In this document: positions 9,141 through 18,127 of the stretch, one piece after another
Layout of the letters: every line of letters begins with the position of its first letter
How positions within the stretch are numbered: position 1 is the stretch's first letter
Source: Deltaproteobacteria bacterium
GTDB taxonomy: Bacteria > Desulfobacterota > GWC2-55-46
Assembly (NCBI GenBank): GCA_016177845.1
Contig: JACOUO010000016.1
Coordinates: forward strand, 124,001 to 188,000
Reading direction: 5' to 3'
DNA: 64,000 bases
Program-made: the position numbers and the translations under genes
The notes under the pieces: generated by a model
The model's input: only the letters and a program-made list of their open reading frames with translations
The model's database searches: none
Told to the model about the DNA's origin: nothing

Positions 9141-11813
9141 TCAGAACGCAGAGCCGATGGCGAACTCGAATTGTGAATCAGACTCTCCGGCCTTTGGGTC
9201 AAGATTAAAGCCCATCTCAAGCCTCAAAGGCCCAAGGGGCGAGAACCATCTGATGCCGAAGCCTGCGCCTGCCTTAAACCTTTCAAAGTCTATCTTTCCT
9301 TTGTAGGAATTTCCTACGTCAACAAATAGAAGGCCTTTGATGTTCTGTTCAGGGAAAAGCGGGAACAGGAACTCGGTATTTACAACCATCATTGTATTGC
9401 CGCCGATAAGGTCCCCGGTAGCAGGGTCCTTGGGGCTTATCGTCCTTGTCTCAAACCCCCTGATGGTGTTTATGCCTCCGAGGTAATACCTTTCATAGAT
9501 AGGGACTTCATGGCCCTGATATCCCTGCACATAACCTGCCGAGCCGCGCACTGAAAATGTTGTCTCCCATGGCATGGCGAAGTACTTGACCGCGTCTGCC
9601 TCGTATTTGATGAAGTAGCTGGAGCCCCCGAGGAAGCCGCCCGCAAATTCAGTGGCAATGTTTACAACATGGCCTTCGGTAGGGAAGAAGGCGTCATCAC
9701 GGGTGTCTCTTCTTATCTGCGCCCTTATGCTGCTCTCAGTGCTTGTGCCTTCCTGTTCTTTTATGAATGTGGACGCGGTATCAGCCACATTTGTAATCCT
9801 TACATCTTCAAGCTTGTAAGTGAGGTATCCCTTTGTGTACCTGTCATGTATCGGGAAGCCGAACCTTATGTCGAAGCCTTTTTTGCTAAGGTTAAAGTCA
9901 GGATATTCCCTGTCTGTATTATAGATGTCAAAGCCAGCTGAAAGAGGCTTGTCAAAGAGCCAGGGCTCGGTAATTCCCAATATGTATTTAGAGCTTGAGG
10001 CGCTTACAGTTCCGGAGAGGTCGAGCTTAAGTCCTGTGCCCATGAAGTTCGACTGCGCAACGGAGGCAGTGCCTATGAGCTTGTCAACGGAGCTGTAGCC
10101 AAATCCAAGTGAGATTGACCCGGTGGGCCTTTCCTTTACATCCACATCGAGCTTTATCTTGTCAGGGGCGCTGCCCTGTGTCTGTGCTATCCTTACATCC
10201 TCGAAGTAGCCGAGCCTTCTTAAGTTATTCCTGCTCCTCTTAAGTTCTGAGGCGCCGAAAAGGTCGCCTTCGCCAAGCTCAAGCTCCCTTCTGATTACCT
10301 TATCCCTTGTCTTGAGGTTTCCCGAGATATCAATTCTTTCTATATAGACAAGCTCATTTTTCTTTGTGTCGATAGTGATGTCAATAGTCTTGCTTGCAGG
10401 GTCGACTTTTGTCACGGGCTTTATGTCTGCGTACGCATAGCCTTTATCCCCGTAAGCGTCGGTAATTGCCTCAATGCCTTTGGCAAGCTTTGTCCTGTTG
10501 AAGACCTCGCCGGACTTAAGCTTTATCTTTTCTATCAGCTCTTCTTTTGAGGTGAGTATCTCGCCCTCTACATCTATCTTTCCTACTTTGAACTGGTCGC
10601 CTTCAGAAAGGGCTATTGTGATAAAGAACCATTTCTTGTCTTCGCTCAGAAGCACTCTCTCTTCAACGATATCCGCGTTGATGAAGCCCTTGTCAAAGTA
10701 CTTGCTCATTATGATGGCAATATCGTTCTGGAAAACATACTCATTGAACTTGCCTGAGCTGGTAAGGGCGGTAAAGAAACCGACCTCATTGGTGCTCATG
10801 AAGTCCTTAAGTTCCTTGTCGCTGAAGAACTTGTTGCCGATAAAGGTTATCCTCTTGACTTTAACGGCAGGGCCTTCGTCTATCTGATAGAGGATTGTCG
10901 CCTCAAGGCCGTCTGAAGTCACAACGGGCTTTACTGTTGTAAGGTAATATCCTTCCTGTGAGTAGAGGGCCTTTATCTTTTCTGCGTTCTCATTTAGAAG
11001 CACCCTGTCCAGGGCTGTGTTTTCCTTTAATGTAAGGACTTCCTTTATCTTTTCTTCCTTTACTTCCTTGTTGCCCTTGAACTCTATCTTTTTTATGAAA
11101 GGCATCTCCTTTACCCTGAAGGTAAGGATCTTGCCTGAGGCAGTATCGGAGAGGTCCGCTACGACATCATCAAAAAATCCTGTAGCGTAAATCTTCCTGA
11201 CATCCTCTTTGACATCATCGGGTGAGAAAGGCTCGCCTGCCTTGACCGTAAGCTTTGAGGCGATAGCCTCGGTATCAACCCTTCTGTTGCCTGTGATGAT
11301 AATTTTGTCAATCGTCCCGGACTTTACGGCAGGACGGGCGCTCAGCGCCGAGACCATCTTCTCCTGCATCGGTGCGGCTGATGCCTTAAGCTGCATAAGC
11401 ATCTCTGTTTCCGATACGGAGGATTTAAAATAAAAGGCGACCGGGTTTTTATCCGTAAGGTCGATAATTCGCCAGTCTACATTGGTTGTATTTCCAAGCC
11501 TTGTGATGGAGCCGAGCACGGCGAAATCAGCCTTGACCCTTTTGGCGATTTCAAAGGCCTTTTCTTCATCGAACTTCTCAACACCCTGCTTAAGCATCAG
11601 GCTTCTTATCTCTTCAAGCCCGACTATCTCGGCATCTCTCTCATCGAGAGAGCCTGCGACCGAATCCATTATCAGCCTTCTCAAGGCGGAGATATCGGTC
11701 TTGCTGTGTATATCAAAGGGCAATACCAGCACTTTTATTCCCTGCGCCATCGCTGAAATAGGGAAAACCAGTAAAAGCAGTAAAACGATTGAACACGAAC
11801 GAATAAACCTCAA
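9141..11813 (-). CDS. bamA: Outer-membrane assembly factor BamA with an extra N-terminal periplasmic domain
   Basis: Central Omp85 protein that inserts beta-barrel proteins into the outer membrane. It has 890 residues, longer than the ~800 of proteobacterial BamA. A signal peptide (cleavage near SAMA-Q, residue 23) is followed by an extra alpha/beta domain at about 24-165. This begins IKVLVLPFDIHSKTD and contains ADFAVLGSITRLG, resembling TolB-N/CsgG/LpoB-like folds. Five POTRA repeats follow from about 167 (KIIITGNRRVDTEAIASKL). The 16-strand barrel starts near RPTGSISLGFGYSS, with the conserved YYLGGINTIRGFE (VRGF/Y-type loop 6 motif) and a terminal FEFAIGSAF. Its neighbours skp and lpxD are canonical. 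Confidence 0.94.
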   Translation of the reverse strand: MRFIRSCSIVLLLLLVFPISAMAQGIKVLVLPFDIHSKTDISALRRLIMDSVAGSLDERDAEIVGLEEIRSLMLKQGVEKFDEEKAFEIAKRVKADFAVLGSITRLGNTTNVDWRIIDLTDKNPVAFYFKSSVSETEMLMQLKASAAPMQEKMVSALSARPAVKSGTIDKIIITGNRRVDTEAIASKLTVKAGEPFSPDDVKEDVRKIYATGFFDDVVADLSDTASGKILTFRVKEMPFIKKIEFKGNKEVKEEKIKEVLTLKENTALDRVLLNENAEKIKALYSQEGYYLTTVKPVVTSDGLEATILYQIDEGPAVKVKRITFIGNKFFSDKELKDFMSTNEVGFFTALTSSGKFNEYVFQNDIAIIMSKYFDKGFINADIVEERVLLSEDKKWFFITIALSEGDQFKVGKIDVEGEILTSKEELIEKIKLKSGEVFNRTKLAKGIEAITDAYGDKGYAYADIKPVTKVDPASKTIDITIDTKKNELVYIERIDISGNLKTRDKVIRRELELGEGDLFGASELKRSRNNLRRLGYFEDVRIAQTQGSAPDKIKLDVDVKERPTGSISLGFGYSSVDKLIGTASVAQSNFMGTGLKLDLSGTVSASSSKYILGITEPWLFDKPLSAGFDIYNTDREYPDFNLSKKGFDIRFGFPIHDRYTKGYLTYKLEDVRITNVADTASTFIKEQEGTSTESSIRAQIRRDTRDDAFFPTEGHVVNIATEFAGGFLGGSSYFIKYEADAVKYFAMPWETTFSVRGSAGYVQGYQGHEVPIYERYYLGGINTIRGFETRTISPKDPATGDLIGGNTMMVVNTEFLFPLFPEQNIKGLLFVDVGNSYKGKIDFERFKAGAGFGIRWFSPLGPLRLEMGFNLDPKAGESDSQFEFAIGSAF

Positions 11814-11882
11814 AACGGCTGTTCCTTTCTGATGCTAATCTTTGGCGCTGCTTTTAAATCGGTATTGCTGAAAGTTTCCTGT

Positions 11883-12557
11883 CTATTCCTCTTTTATGTT
11901 TCCATCGACCATCGTTATCCTCTTTGAAAGGCGAGATGCCAGCCTCTCATTGTGGGTCACTATTGCCATGGTCGTATCTCTGTCCTTGTTTAATTCGAGC
12001 AATATCTCGAAGACCTCTTCCCCTGTTCTTGTATCAAGGTTTCCAGTAGGCTCATCAGCAAGTATCACCTCAGGGGACTGCATGATTGAGCGCACTATGG
12101 CTGTTCTCTGTTGCTCTCCTCCTGAAAGCTCTCCCGGCTTATGGTTAAGCCTTGAGCCGAGCCCTACCTCTTTTAACAGTCCTTCCGCCCTTGTCCTTGC
12201 GGCCTCAGGCTTTTCACCACCTATAAGGCACGGCAGCATTACATTTTCAAGGGCCGTGAACTCAGGCAATAAATGATGGAACTGAAAGACAAAGCCTATG
12301 AACCTGTTCCTGAAAGAGGCAAGTTTTTTGTCGTCATATTTGAATATGGACTCACCCTTATACAGAACCTCTCCCTCTGTAGGGCGGTCAAGCGCGCCCA
12401 TGATATTAAGGAGGGTTGACTTGCCCACGCCCGAAGCTCCGACAATGGCTAATGTCTCGCCCTTTTTTATGGTAAGGTCGATGCCCCTTAGGACCTCGAC
12501 CTTTTTTTGCGTATTGCCGTATGTCTTATATAGGCGTTTTATCCTTATAAGTTCCAC
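11883..12557 (-). CDS. lolD: Lipoprotein-releasing ABC transporter ATP-binding protein LolD
   Basis: ATPase that powers extraction of outer-membrane lipoproteins from the inner membrane together with LolC/E. It has 224 residues. Walker A is [10 protein letters not shown] (about 36-45), the Q-loop is in [17 protein letters not shown], the signature is [15 protein letters not shown] and Walker B is [11 protein letters not shown]. The [13 protein letters not shown] block is typical of LolD rather than the related MacB ATPases. It starts three bases after the stop of the cyclic-nucleotide-binding gene, which separates it from lolC. Confidence 0.9.
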   Translation of the reverse strand: MELIRIKRLYKTYGNTQKKVEVLRGIDLTIKKGETLAIVGASGVGKSTLLNIMGALDRPTEGEVLYKGESIFKYDDKKLASFRNRFIGFVFQFHHLLPEFTALENVMLPCLIGGEKPEAARTRAEGLLKEVGLGSRLNHKPGELSGGEQQRTAIVRSIMQSPEVILADEPTGNLDTRTGEEVFEILLELNKDRDTTMAIVTHNERLASRLSKRITMVDGNIKEE

Positions 12558-12560
12558 TTG

Positions 12561-13784
12561 CTATATTAAAACCCCCGCGTGTTCGCGCGCTTTTACGATA
12601 TCGACCACACGCTCCTTTATTACCCGCTCAAGGACTCCCTTTACCTGCGGGTATTTTTCCAAAATGTCTTTTATCATCGGCCTTGAGAATACTACCAGCT
12701 CAACATCTGTGGAAGCGGTGACTGTTGCCATCCTCGGCCTGTTCGTGGCAAGGGCTATCTCACCGAAAAAATCCCCTGCCTCAAGCCCGGTAAGGTTAAG
12801 AGTGCCGCCTTTTTTGTCTGAGGCAGTTACCGAGACAGAACCCTGTTTGATAAGGTACATTGTATCTCCCTTATCGCCCTCGCTCATTATTACAGAACCT
12901 GCCGTAAATTTGACTGAACTGAGCCTTGAGATTATCTCTTTCCTGTCAGCTTCGGTCATGAACCTGAATACTTCAGAGAGCGCCATGAGCTTGTCAACGA
13001 TGCGCTCCTTGTAAAAATCAAATAGTACCTGCTCAACCCTGCCGTGTTTGGATATGATCTCGTTCAGGTCGTTTTTCGTAAGCTCGAGTATAGTTGAGCT
13101 TACGCCAGCCTTTATATCTGTCGTCCTCTTTGAGTTGAGGAAAAAACCGAACTCCCCGAATATCGAACCTTCCTTAAGTCTTGAAAGGATGACCCGGGAT
13201 GAGTCCTGCGCCCGGCCGATTACCTCTACTTCCCCTTCGGCCACTATGAATATCGAATTGCCGCTGTCACCCTCATGAAAGAGATATTCGCCAGAGGGCA
13301 GGCTCCTTGACCTGACCTTTTTTATTACATCAAGGAACTCCTCTTCCCTGAAATCAGAGAACAGAGGCGTCCTTGGCAGGTGTTTATTGTTAATTAGTTC
13401 CGAGGCCTGTGTTCCAGCCCCCGGAGTTTTGTTCTTTTCAAAAGCCGGACTGCCCGCCTGCCTGCCGTAGAGCCCGGCAAGCTTTTCCTGAGCGTCCTGC
13501 CGTGACGGGTCAATATTGGTTATCATCTTACATACTGCTATTGCCTTGATAATAAAACCGAGCTTCACGAAGCTCTCTGAGGCCTCGTTGTAATATCCGA
13601 TGGCTGTTTCGGTCTCATCCATCTTTCTTGCTATGTCGCCAAGCCTGAGAAAAATCCTCGGGTCTTTTTCGCCGTAGGATTTTATCTTTTCATAAGCAGC
13701 AAGGGCCTCACTGTATCTGCCCTTTGAAAAAAAGGCCTCTGCCCTGTCTTTCGCCGCCGCTACTATGTTAGGGTCGATTGCCAT
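12561..13784 (-). CDS. TPR protein with tandem cyclic-nucleotide-binding domains
   Basis: Function not known. The 407 residues break into an N-terminal TPR-like helical region (about 1-110, with AEAFFSKGRYSEALAAYEKI), a short linker, and two cNMP-binding domains (about 145-260 and 270-395). The second has a canonical phosphate-binding cassette, FGEIALATNRPRMATVTA. The first, FGEFGFFLNSKRTTDIKA, keeps the Gly-Glu and Arg but is diverged. No DNA-binding helix-turn-helix is visible, so this is not a CRP-type regulator. The layout resembles regulatory subunits that act on a partner. It lies inside the lol operon (3 bases from lolD, 6 from lolC), hinting at a link to lipoprotein export or at simple co-expression. 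Confidence 0.85.
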   Translation of the reverse strand: MAIDPNIVAAAKDRAEAFFSKGRYSEALAAYEKIKSYGEKDPRIFLRLGDIARKMDETETAIGYYNEASESFVKLGFIIKAIAVCKMITNIDPSRQDAQEKLAGLYGRQAGSPAFEKNKTPGAGTQASELINNKHLPRTPLFSDFREEEFLDVIKKVRSRSLPSGEYLFHEGDSGNSIFIVAEGEVEVIGRAQDSSRVILSRLKEGSIFGEFGFFLNSKRTTDIKAGVSSTILELTKNDLNEIISKHGRVEQVLFDFYKERIVDKLMALSEVFRFMTEADRKEIISRLSSVKFTAGSVIMSEGDKGDTMYLIKQGSVSVTASDKKGGTLNLTGLEAGDFFGEIALATNRPRMATVTASTDVELVVFSRPMIKDILEKYPQVKGVLERVIKERVVDIVKAREHAGVLI

Positions 13785-13790
13785 CAGGCC

Positions 13791-15059
13791 TCATTCATAC
13801 CTGAGCCCTTCGACAGGGTCAAACCTTGAGGCCTGCCATGAAGGGTAGATTGTGGCGAGGAAACTTATGCTGATGGAGATGACCACTATGGCAAGCACTA
13901 CCATTGGTTCGACCTTTGAAGGGAACTTGTCGATATAGTAAATGGACGGAGGCAGCACCTTGAAATGGAATATCCTCTCGATGAACTGGACTATGGATTC
14001 CATGTTGAGCGCGGCCAAAAGCCCGAACACTGTGCCCAGAAATGTTCCTGTCACGCCGATTATTATTCCCTCTATCATGAATATCTTCATGATGCCGCGC
14101 GATGTCGCCCCAAGGCTTTTAAGTATGGCTATGTCCTTGCCCTTCTCCATGACTACCATGATAAGCGTGCTTATGATATTTAGCGCCGCTACAAGGATGA
14201 TAAGCGTAAGTATGATGAACATGGCGACCTTCTCAAGCTTGAGCGCCGAGAACAGGTTCTTGTTCATCTCCACCCATGTGCGGGTCCAGTACGAGCCCTT
14301 AAGCTGCGTCATTATGTCATCGGCAATTTTATCTGCCCCGTATATGTCAGCTATCTTCACCTCTACGCCTGTTACGGTATCCCCAAGCCTGAAGAACCTC
14401 TGCGCGTTCTCAAGGGAGATAAAGGCGAGGCTTGAGTCATATTCATACATGCCAAGCTCAAAAATGCCTGTAACCTTAAAGGGAGCCATCCTTGGTACAG
14501 GCCCCGCGGGCGTCATCGTGCCCATGGGAGAGATTACATTAATCGTATCCCCGACTTCTACCCCGATAGTCTTGGCAAGCTCTCTGCCGATTACTATTCC
14601 CGGGTTTGTGCCGTTTGCGCCAGCGTCCTGAAAAGGTATTTTCAGTCCTTCGAGGGAGCCTTCTTTGACTTTGCCCGGCAGCACTGTAGCTTCAGCGGCG
14701 GTCTTCATGTCAAGACCCCGTATTACCGCGCCTATGACGCCTCCGCTTGAGGATATCATTGCCTGGTCATAGGTAAATGGGGTAGCCCCTGTTACGCCGG
14801 GGACTTTTTTGACCTCTTCGGTTACATGGCCGTAGTCTTTCATGCCCTGCCCAAGCCCTGTTACTACCACATGGGCATTGATGCCGAGAATCTTCTCCTT
14901 GAGGTTCTCTTCAAAGCCTGTCATTACGGACAGAACTATAATGAGGGCAGTGACCCCGACCGTAATCCCAAGTATGGAGATAAAGGTGATTACGGATATA
15001 AACGTCTGCTTTCTCTTGGCTTTGAGATACCGCAGCCCTATGAAAAGTTCGTAAGACAT
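13791..15059 (-). CDS. lolC: Lipoprotein-releasing ABC transporter permease LolC/LolE
   Basis: Inner-membrane permease that releases lipoproteins to LolA, working with LolD. It has 422 residues. The N-terminus FIGLRYLKAKRKQTFISVIT is diagnostic of the LolC/E family and runs into the first membrane helix. A large periplasmic MacB-like domain (about 50-265) and three C-terminal helices (FtsX domain, from MFIILTLIILVAALNIISTL) follow. Only one such permease gene is present, so it may act as a homodimer, as in species with a single LolF-type protein. It is downstream of lysS after a 140-base gap with small inverted repeats. Confidence 0.9.
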   Translation of the reverse strand: MSYELFIGLRYLKAKRKQTFISVITFISILGITVGVTALIIVLSVMTGFEENLKEKILGINAHVVVTGLGQGMKDYGHVTEEVKKVPGVTGATPFTYDQAMISSSGGVIGAVIRGLDMKTAAEATVLPGKVKEGSLEGLKIPFQDAGANGTNPGIVIGRELAKTIGVEVGDTINVISPMGTMTPAGPVPRMAPFKVTGIFELGMYEYDSSLAFISLENAQRFFRLGDTVTGVEVKIADIYGADKIADDIMTQLKGSYWTRTWVEMNKNLFSALKLEKVAMFIILTLIILVAALNIISTLIMVVMEKGKDIAILKSLGATSRGIMKIFMIEGIIIGVTGTFLGTVFGLLAALNMESIVQFIERIFHFKVLPPSIYYIDKFPSKVEPMVVLAIVVISISISFLATIYPSWQASRFDPVEGLRYE

Positions 15060-15199
15060 TTCTTTCTATCCAAACTGCCCCGGAACAGGGCAATCATAAC
15101 GGAGTTAAAATAACTCAGATAAATTAAAAAAACAGTAAATGCCCCGATTAATTTTTTCAAAGTTCGAATCACCTCGGGGTTCAAGCAACGCGGTGTTTT
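15060..15199 (-). other. lysS-lolC intergenic gap with small inverted repeats
   Basis: This 140-base gap holds GAGTTA-aaa-TAACTC at 15102-15116 and TGCCC/GGGCA at 15076-15092. On the minus strand there is also a CCCCGA...TCGGGG pair with a wide loop, followed eight bases later by a T7 run. It could be a weak terminator or attenuator between lysS and the envelope genes. No ORF or RNA gene is seen. Confidence 0.35.
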
Positions 15200-16678
15200 T
15201 TATTCCTTCTTAAGCTGGGGGAACAGTATCACATCCCTGATAGACGGCGAATTGGTAAGGAACATTACAAGCCTGTCAATACCGATGCCTTCGCCTGCTG
15301 TCGGGGGCATTCCGTGCTCAAGCGCCCTTACATAATCCTCATCCATCTCATGCGCCTCGGCATCTCCGGCAGCCTTTTCCTTAAGCTGGTTTTCAAACCT
15401 TTCCTTCTGGTCAACAGGGTCGTTAAGCTCTGAGAACGCGTTGGCAATCTCTTTGCCGTTTACAAGAAGCTCAAACCTGTCAACGAGGTTCGGGTCTTGT
15501 GCGTTCTTCCTTGAAAGCGGCGATACATCAAGGGGATAATGCGTTACGAAAGTCGGCTGAATGAACCTGTGCTCGGCGACTGCCTCGAATATCTCGGTGA
15601 TAATCTTACCGTGGCTTAAGCCCTCAGGTATTTTAAGCCCAAGCTCTTTTGAGAACTGAAGGGCCTTGTCCTTATCCGTGAATATCTCTTCTCCGGGGTT
15701 TGAGAACTTAAGAATTGCGTCTTTTACCGTAATCCTCTGCCACGGTGCGGTAAAGTCAATCTCTTTACCCTGATACTCTATCTTTTTTGAGCCGTGAATC
15801 TTCTCCACAAGCCCGCTTATCATCTCTTCAGTCAGGTCCATCAGGTCTTCAAAGGTTGCGTAAGCCTGATAGAACTCAAGCATGGTGAACTCAGGGTTGT
15901 GCATGGTTGAGATGCCTTCGTTCCTGAAGTTCCTGTTTATCTCAAATACCCGTTCAAGCCCGCCTACGACAAGCCTTTTCAAATAAAGCTCAGGGGCTAT
16001 CCTCATGTAAAGTTCCATGCCGAGGGCATTATGGTAGGTCTTGAAAGGCTTTGCCGCCGCGCCTCCGGGAATAGGCTGGAGCATGGGGGTCTCAACCTCT
16101 ATAAAATCCCTTTCGCCGAGAAATTCCCTGATATGGCGGATTATCTGAGTCCTTTTCAGGAATACATCCCTGACCTCAGGGTTTACCATGATGTCTAAGT
16201 ATCTCTGCCTGTATCTTGCCTCTACATCGGTAAGGCCGTGCCATTTTTCAGGCAAAGGGTGCAGGCCCTTTGCAAGGAGTCTTAATTTAAGCGCCTCGAT
16301 GGTAAGCTCATTGGTGCGTGTCCTGAAGAGTATGCCTTCGATGCCGACAATGTCGCCTATGTCGCAGAGCTTGAAAAGCTTATAGCCTTCTTCGCCGAGG
16401 ATGTCCTTTTTTATGTAGGCCTGTATTTTACCGGCCCTGTCCTGAATATGTATGAAAGATGCCTTGCCGAAATCCCTGATTGCCATGATGCGGCCCGCAA
16501 CCGTTACCGAAATCTTTTTCTCTTCAAGCTCTTCCTTTGCGGTCTCGCCGTAATTGGAGATTATCTCTCCGCTTGTATGACTTGGCTTGAAATCATTGGG
16601 ATAGGGCTCGATGCCCGCTGCCTTCAGGTTCTCAAGTTTTTGATAGCGTTGAACGAACTCCGTGCTCCTGTCTTCCAC
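15200..16678 (-). CDS. lysS: Lysyl-tRNA synthetase, class II
   Basis: Charges tRNA-Lys with lysine in the cytoplasm. It has 492 residues. An OB-fold anticodon-binding domain (about 55-150, VAGRIMAIRDFGKASFIHIQD) is followed by the class II catalytic core. Motif 1 is in FIEVETPMLQPIPGGAAAKPF, motif 2 in FEINRNFRNEGISTMHNPEFT, and motif 3 is GIGIDRLVM. I prefer the GTG at 16678, which has GAGG six bases upstream. A TTG two codons earlier (16684) lacks spacing for that site. It is first in the long envelope operon, with a good promoter and a ~115-base leader ahead of it. Confidence 0.95.
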   Translation of the reverse strand: MEDRSTEFVQRYQKLENLKAAGIEPYPNDFKPSHTSGEIISNYGETAKEELEEKKISVTVAGRIMAIRDFGKASFIHIQDRAGKIQAYIKKDILGEEGYKLFKLCDIGDIVGIEGILFRTRTNELTIEALKLRLLAKGLHPLPEKWHGLTDVEARYRQRYLDIMVNPEVRDVFLKRTQIIRHIREFLGERDFIEVETPMLQPIPGGAAAKPFKTYHNALGMELYMRIAPELYLKRLVVGGLERVFEINRNFRNEGISTMHNPEFTMLEFYQAYATFEDLMDLTEEMISGLVEKIHGSKKIEYQGKEIDFTAPWQRITVKDAILKFSNPGEEIFTDKDKALQFSKELGLKIPEGLSHGKIITEIFEAVAEHRFIQPTFVTHYPLDVSPLSRKNAQDPNLVDRFELLVNGKEIANAFSELNDPVDQKERFENQLKEKAAGDAEAHEMDEDYVRALEHGMPPTAGEGIGIDRLVMFLTNSPSIRDVILFPQLKKE

Positions 16679-16800
16679 ACTCAACCTCTTCCGAATTCTT
16701 TTTTTCGCTTACAATGGTTTTGAATCGTTCAGGCTGCTCTGAAAAAACAGATAAAAAACAAGCCTGAAACAGGTCCGTAAGCCTGAGACTAATGTTTAAA

Positions 16801-16828
16801 ATTATCTTATTTAAGAACATAAAGTCAA
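16801..16828 (-). promoter_or_regulatory. Sigma-70-type promoter for lysS and the envelope operon
   Basis: On the minus strand TTGACT (16823-16828) is separated by 16 bases from GATAAT (16801-16806). Transcription would start near 16794, giving a leader of about 115 bases. The leader contains CCTG-ttt-CAGG followed by a T6 run, and CAGGCT/AGCCTG pairs that could form alternative hairpins. Confidence 0.6.
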
Positions 16829-16883
16829 GGAAAATACAGCGGATTTTCAGAGGGTTAAGTTGGGTAAAGGCGTCCGGAGACCT

Positions 16884-17999
16884 CTACTGGGGCAGGAGTT
16901 TCTCAAGAGGGCAGAATGCCTTTGAGAGTGATTGGGCAACAGAGGCGTGCGTGACCTCTCCCTTAAAGATATTTACGCCTCTGCCAATGGCGCTGTCCGC
17001 GTTTACGGCCTCTGTAAAGCCGAGCGCAGCGATTGAGGAGATATACGGAAGTGTTGCGTTTGTGAGGGCAAATGTGGAAGTCCTTGGCACAGCACCGGGC
17101 ATATTGGCCACGCCGTAGTGGATAATGCCGTCAATTTCATAAGTAGGGTTTGAATGTGTGGTGGGCCTGATTGTCTCGATACAGCCGCCTTGGTCAACAG
17201 AAACATCAACGATTACCGAGCCTTTGCGCATTGTCGAGAGCATCTCTCTTTTGACGAGCCTTGGCGTCCTTGCGCCGGGGATATGCACCGCGCCTATAAG
17301 AAGGTCGCACTGCGCTACAGCCTTTTCGATGTTGAAAGAGTTTGAGAATAGGGTCTTTATCTTTGAGCCGAAGACATCATCAAGGTATCTGAAACGCTCA
17401 AGCCTTGTATCGAGCATGGTTACCTCAGCCCCAAGCCCTATTGCTATCTTTGCGGCGTTCACTCCTACTACGCCTGAGCCGATGATAGTGACATTGCCCC
17501 TTTCAACACCGGGCACGCCGCTTAAAAGAACGCCCCTGCCTCCGTATGTCTTCATCAGGTAGTGCGCGCCGACCTGCACCGCAAGCCTGCCTGCCACCTC
17601 GCTCATGGGCGTCAATATGGGCAGAGTCCTGTTATCAAGCTCAAGGGTCTCGTAGCTGATTGCCGTAACGCCTTTTTTTATAAGCTCCTCACCAAGTTCA
17701 GTATTTGCCGCAAGGTGAAAAAATGTAAATATTACAAGGCCTTCCCTGAAGAATTTGTATTCCTGGGGCCTCGGCTCCTTTACTTTTATGACCATCTCTG
17801 CCCTTGACCAGACCTCTTCAGCGCTTAGAACCTCTGCGCCTGCCTTGGCGTACTCTTCGTTTGTAATCGAGCTTCCAAGCCCTGCGCCGGTCTCGACCAA
17901 TACGCTGTGGCCTGCGTCTTTAAGCGCCTTGACGCCTGAAGGGACAAGAGCGACCCTGTATTCGTTATCCTTGATTTCTTTTGGAATGCCAATGACCAT
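16884..17999 (-). CDS. ald: Alanine dehydrogenase
   Basis: NAD-dependent, reversible deamination of L-alanine to pyruvate and ammonia. The 371-residue length fits the family. The N-terminus [18 protein letters not shown] carries the substrate-binding Arg. [10 protein letters not shown] and FTFFHLAA follow, and the Rossmann motif [19 protein letters not shown] is near 170-190. The C-terminal [19 protein letters not shown] is diagnostic of alanine dehydrogenase over saccharopine dehydrogenase and PntA relatives. It is co-directional with the deacetylase gene upstream; 127 bases containing a GC-rich hairpin separate them. No clear Shine-Dalgarno sits at the ATG. Confidence 0.94.
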   Translation of the reverse strand: MVIGIPKEIKDNEYRVALVPSGVKALKDAGHSVLVETGAGLGSSITNEEYAKAGAEVLSAEEVWSRAEMVIKVKEPRPQEYKFFREGLVIFTFFHLAANTELGEELIKKGVTAISYETLELDNRTLPILTPMSEVAGRLAVQVGAHYLMKTYGGRGVLLSGVPGVERGNVTIIGSGVVGVNAAKIAIGLGAEVTMLDTRLERFRYLDDVFGSKIKTLFSNSFNIEKAVAQCDLLIGAVHIPGARTPRLVKREMLSTMRKGSVIVDVSVDQGGCIETIRPTTHSNPTYEIDGIIHYGVANMPGAVPRTSTFALTNATLPYISSIAALGFTEAVNADSAIGRGVNIFKGEVTHASVAQSLSKAFCPLEKLLPQ

Positions 18000-18107
18000 A
18001 TTTAAGGGAGAAACCTTCTTTCTAATTTACTGCGGAACATGCGGTAAGTAAAAAACATGAGGAATGCAATTGTGTAATTGTATCATTCGGGCAAAGCTTT
18101 ATCAAGA

Positions 18108-18127
18108 CCCCCCCTCTTGAGGGGGGT
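18108..18127 (-). terminator. GC-rich hairpin just after the AcuC-like gene
   Basis: CCCCCCTC and GAGGGGGG form a strong inverted repeat immediately after the stop codon of the deacetylase gene. The following bases are not a clean T-run, so termination efficiency is uncertain. Confidence 0.4.

Noticed and set aside
9074-9220. Longer N-terminus for Skp
   Set aside because: It would place 49 residues before a clear signal peptide and overlap bamA. The ATG at 9073 has a good ribosome-binding site.
15060-16883. tRNA or T-box element near lysS
   Set aside because: No cloverleaf, no T-box bulge sequence and no specifier loop could be found in either gap.
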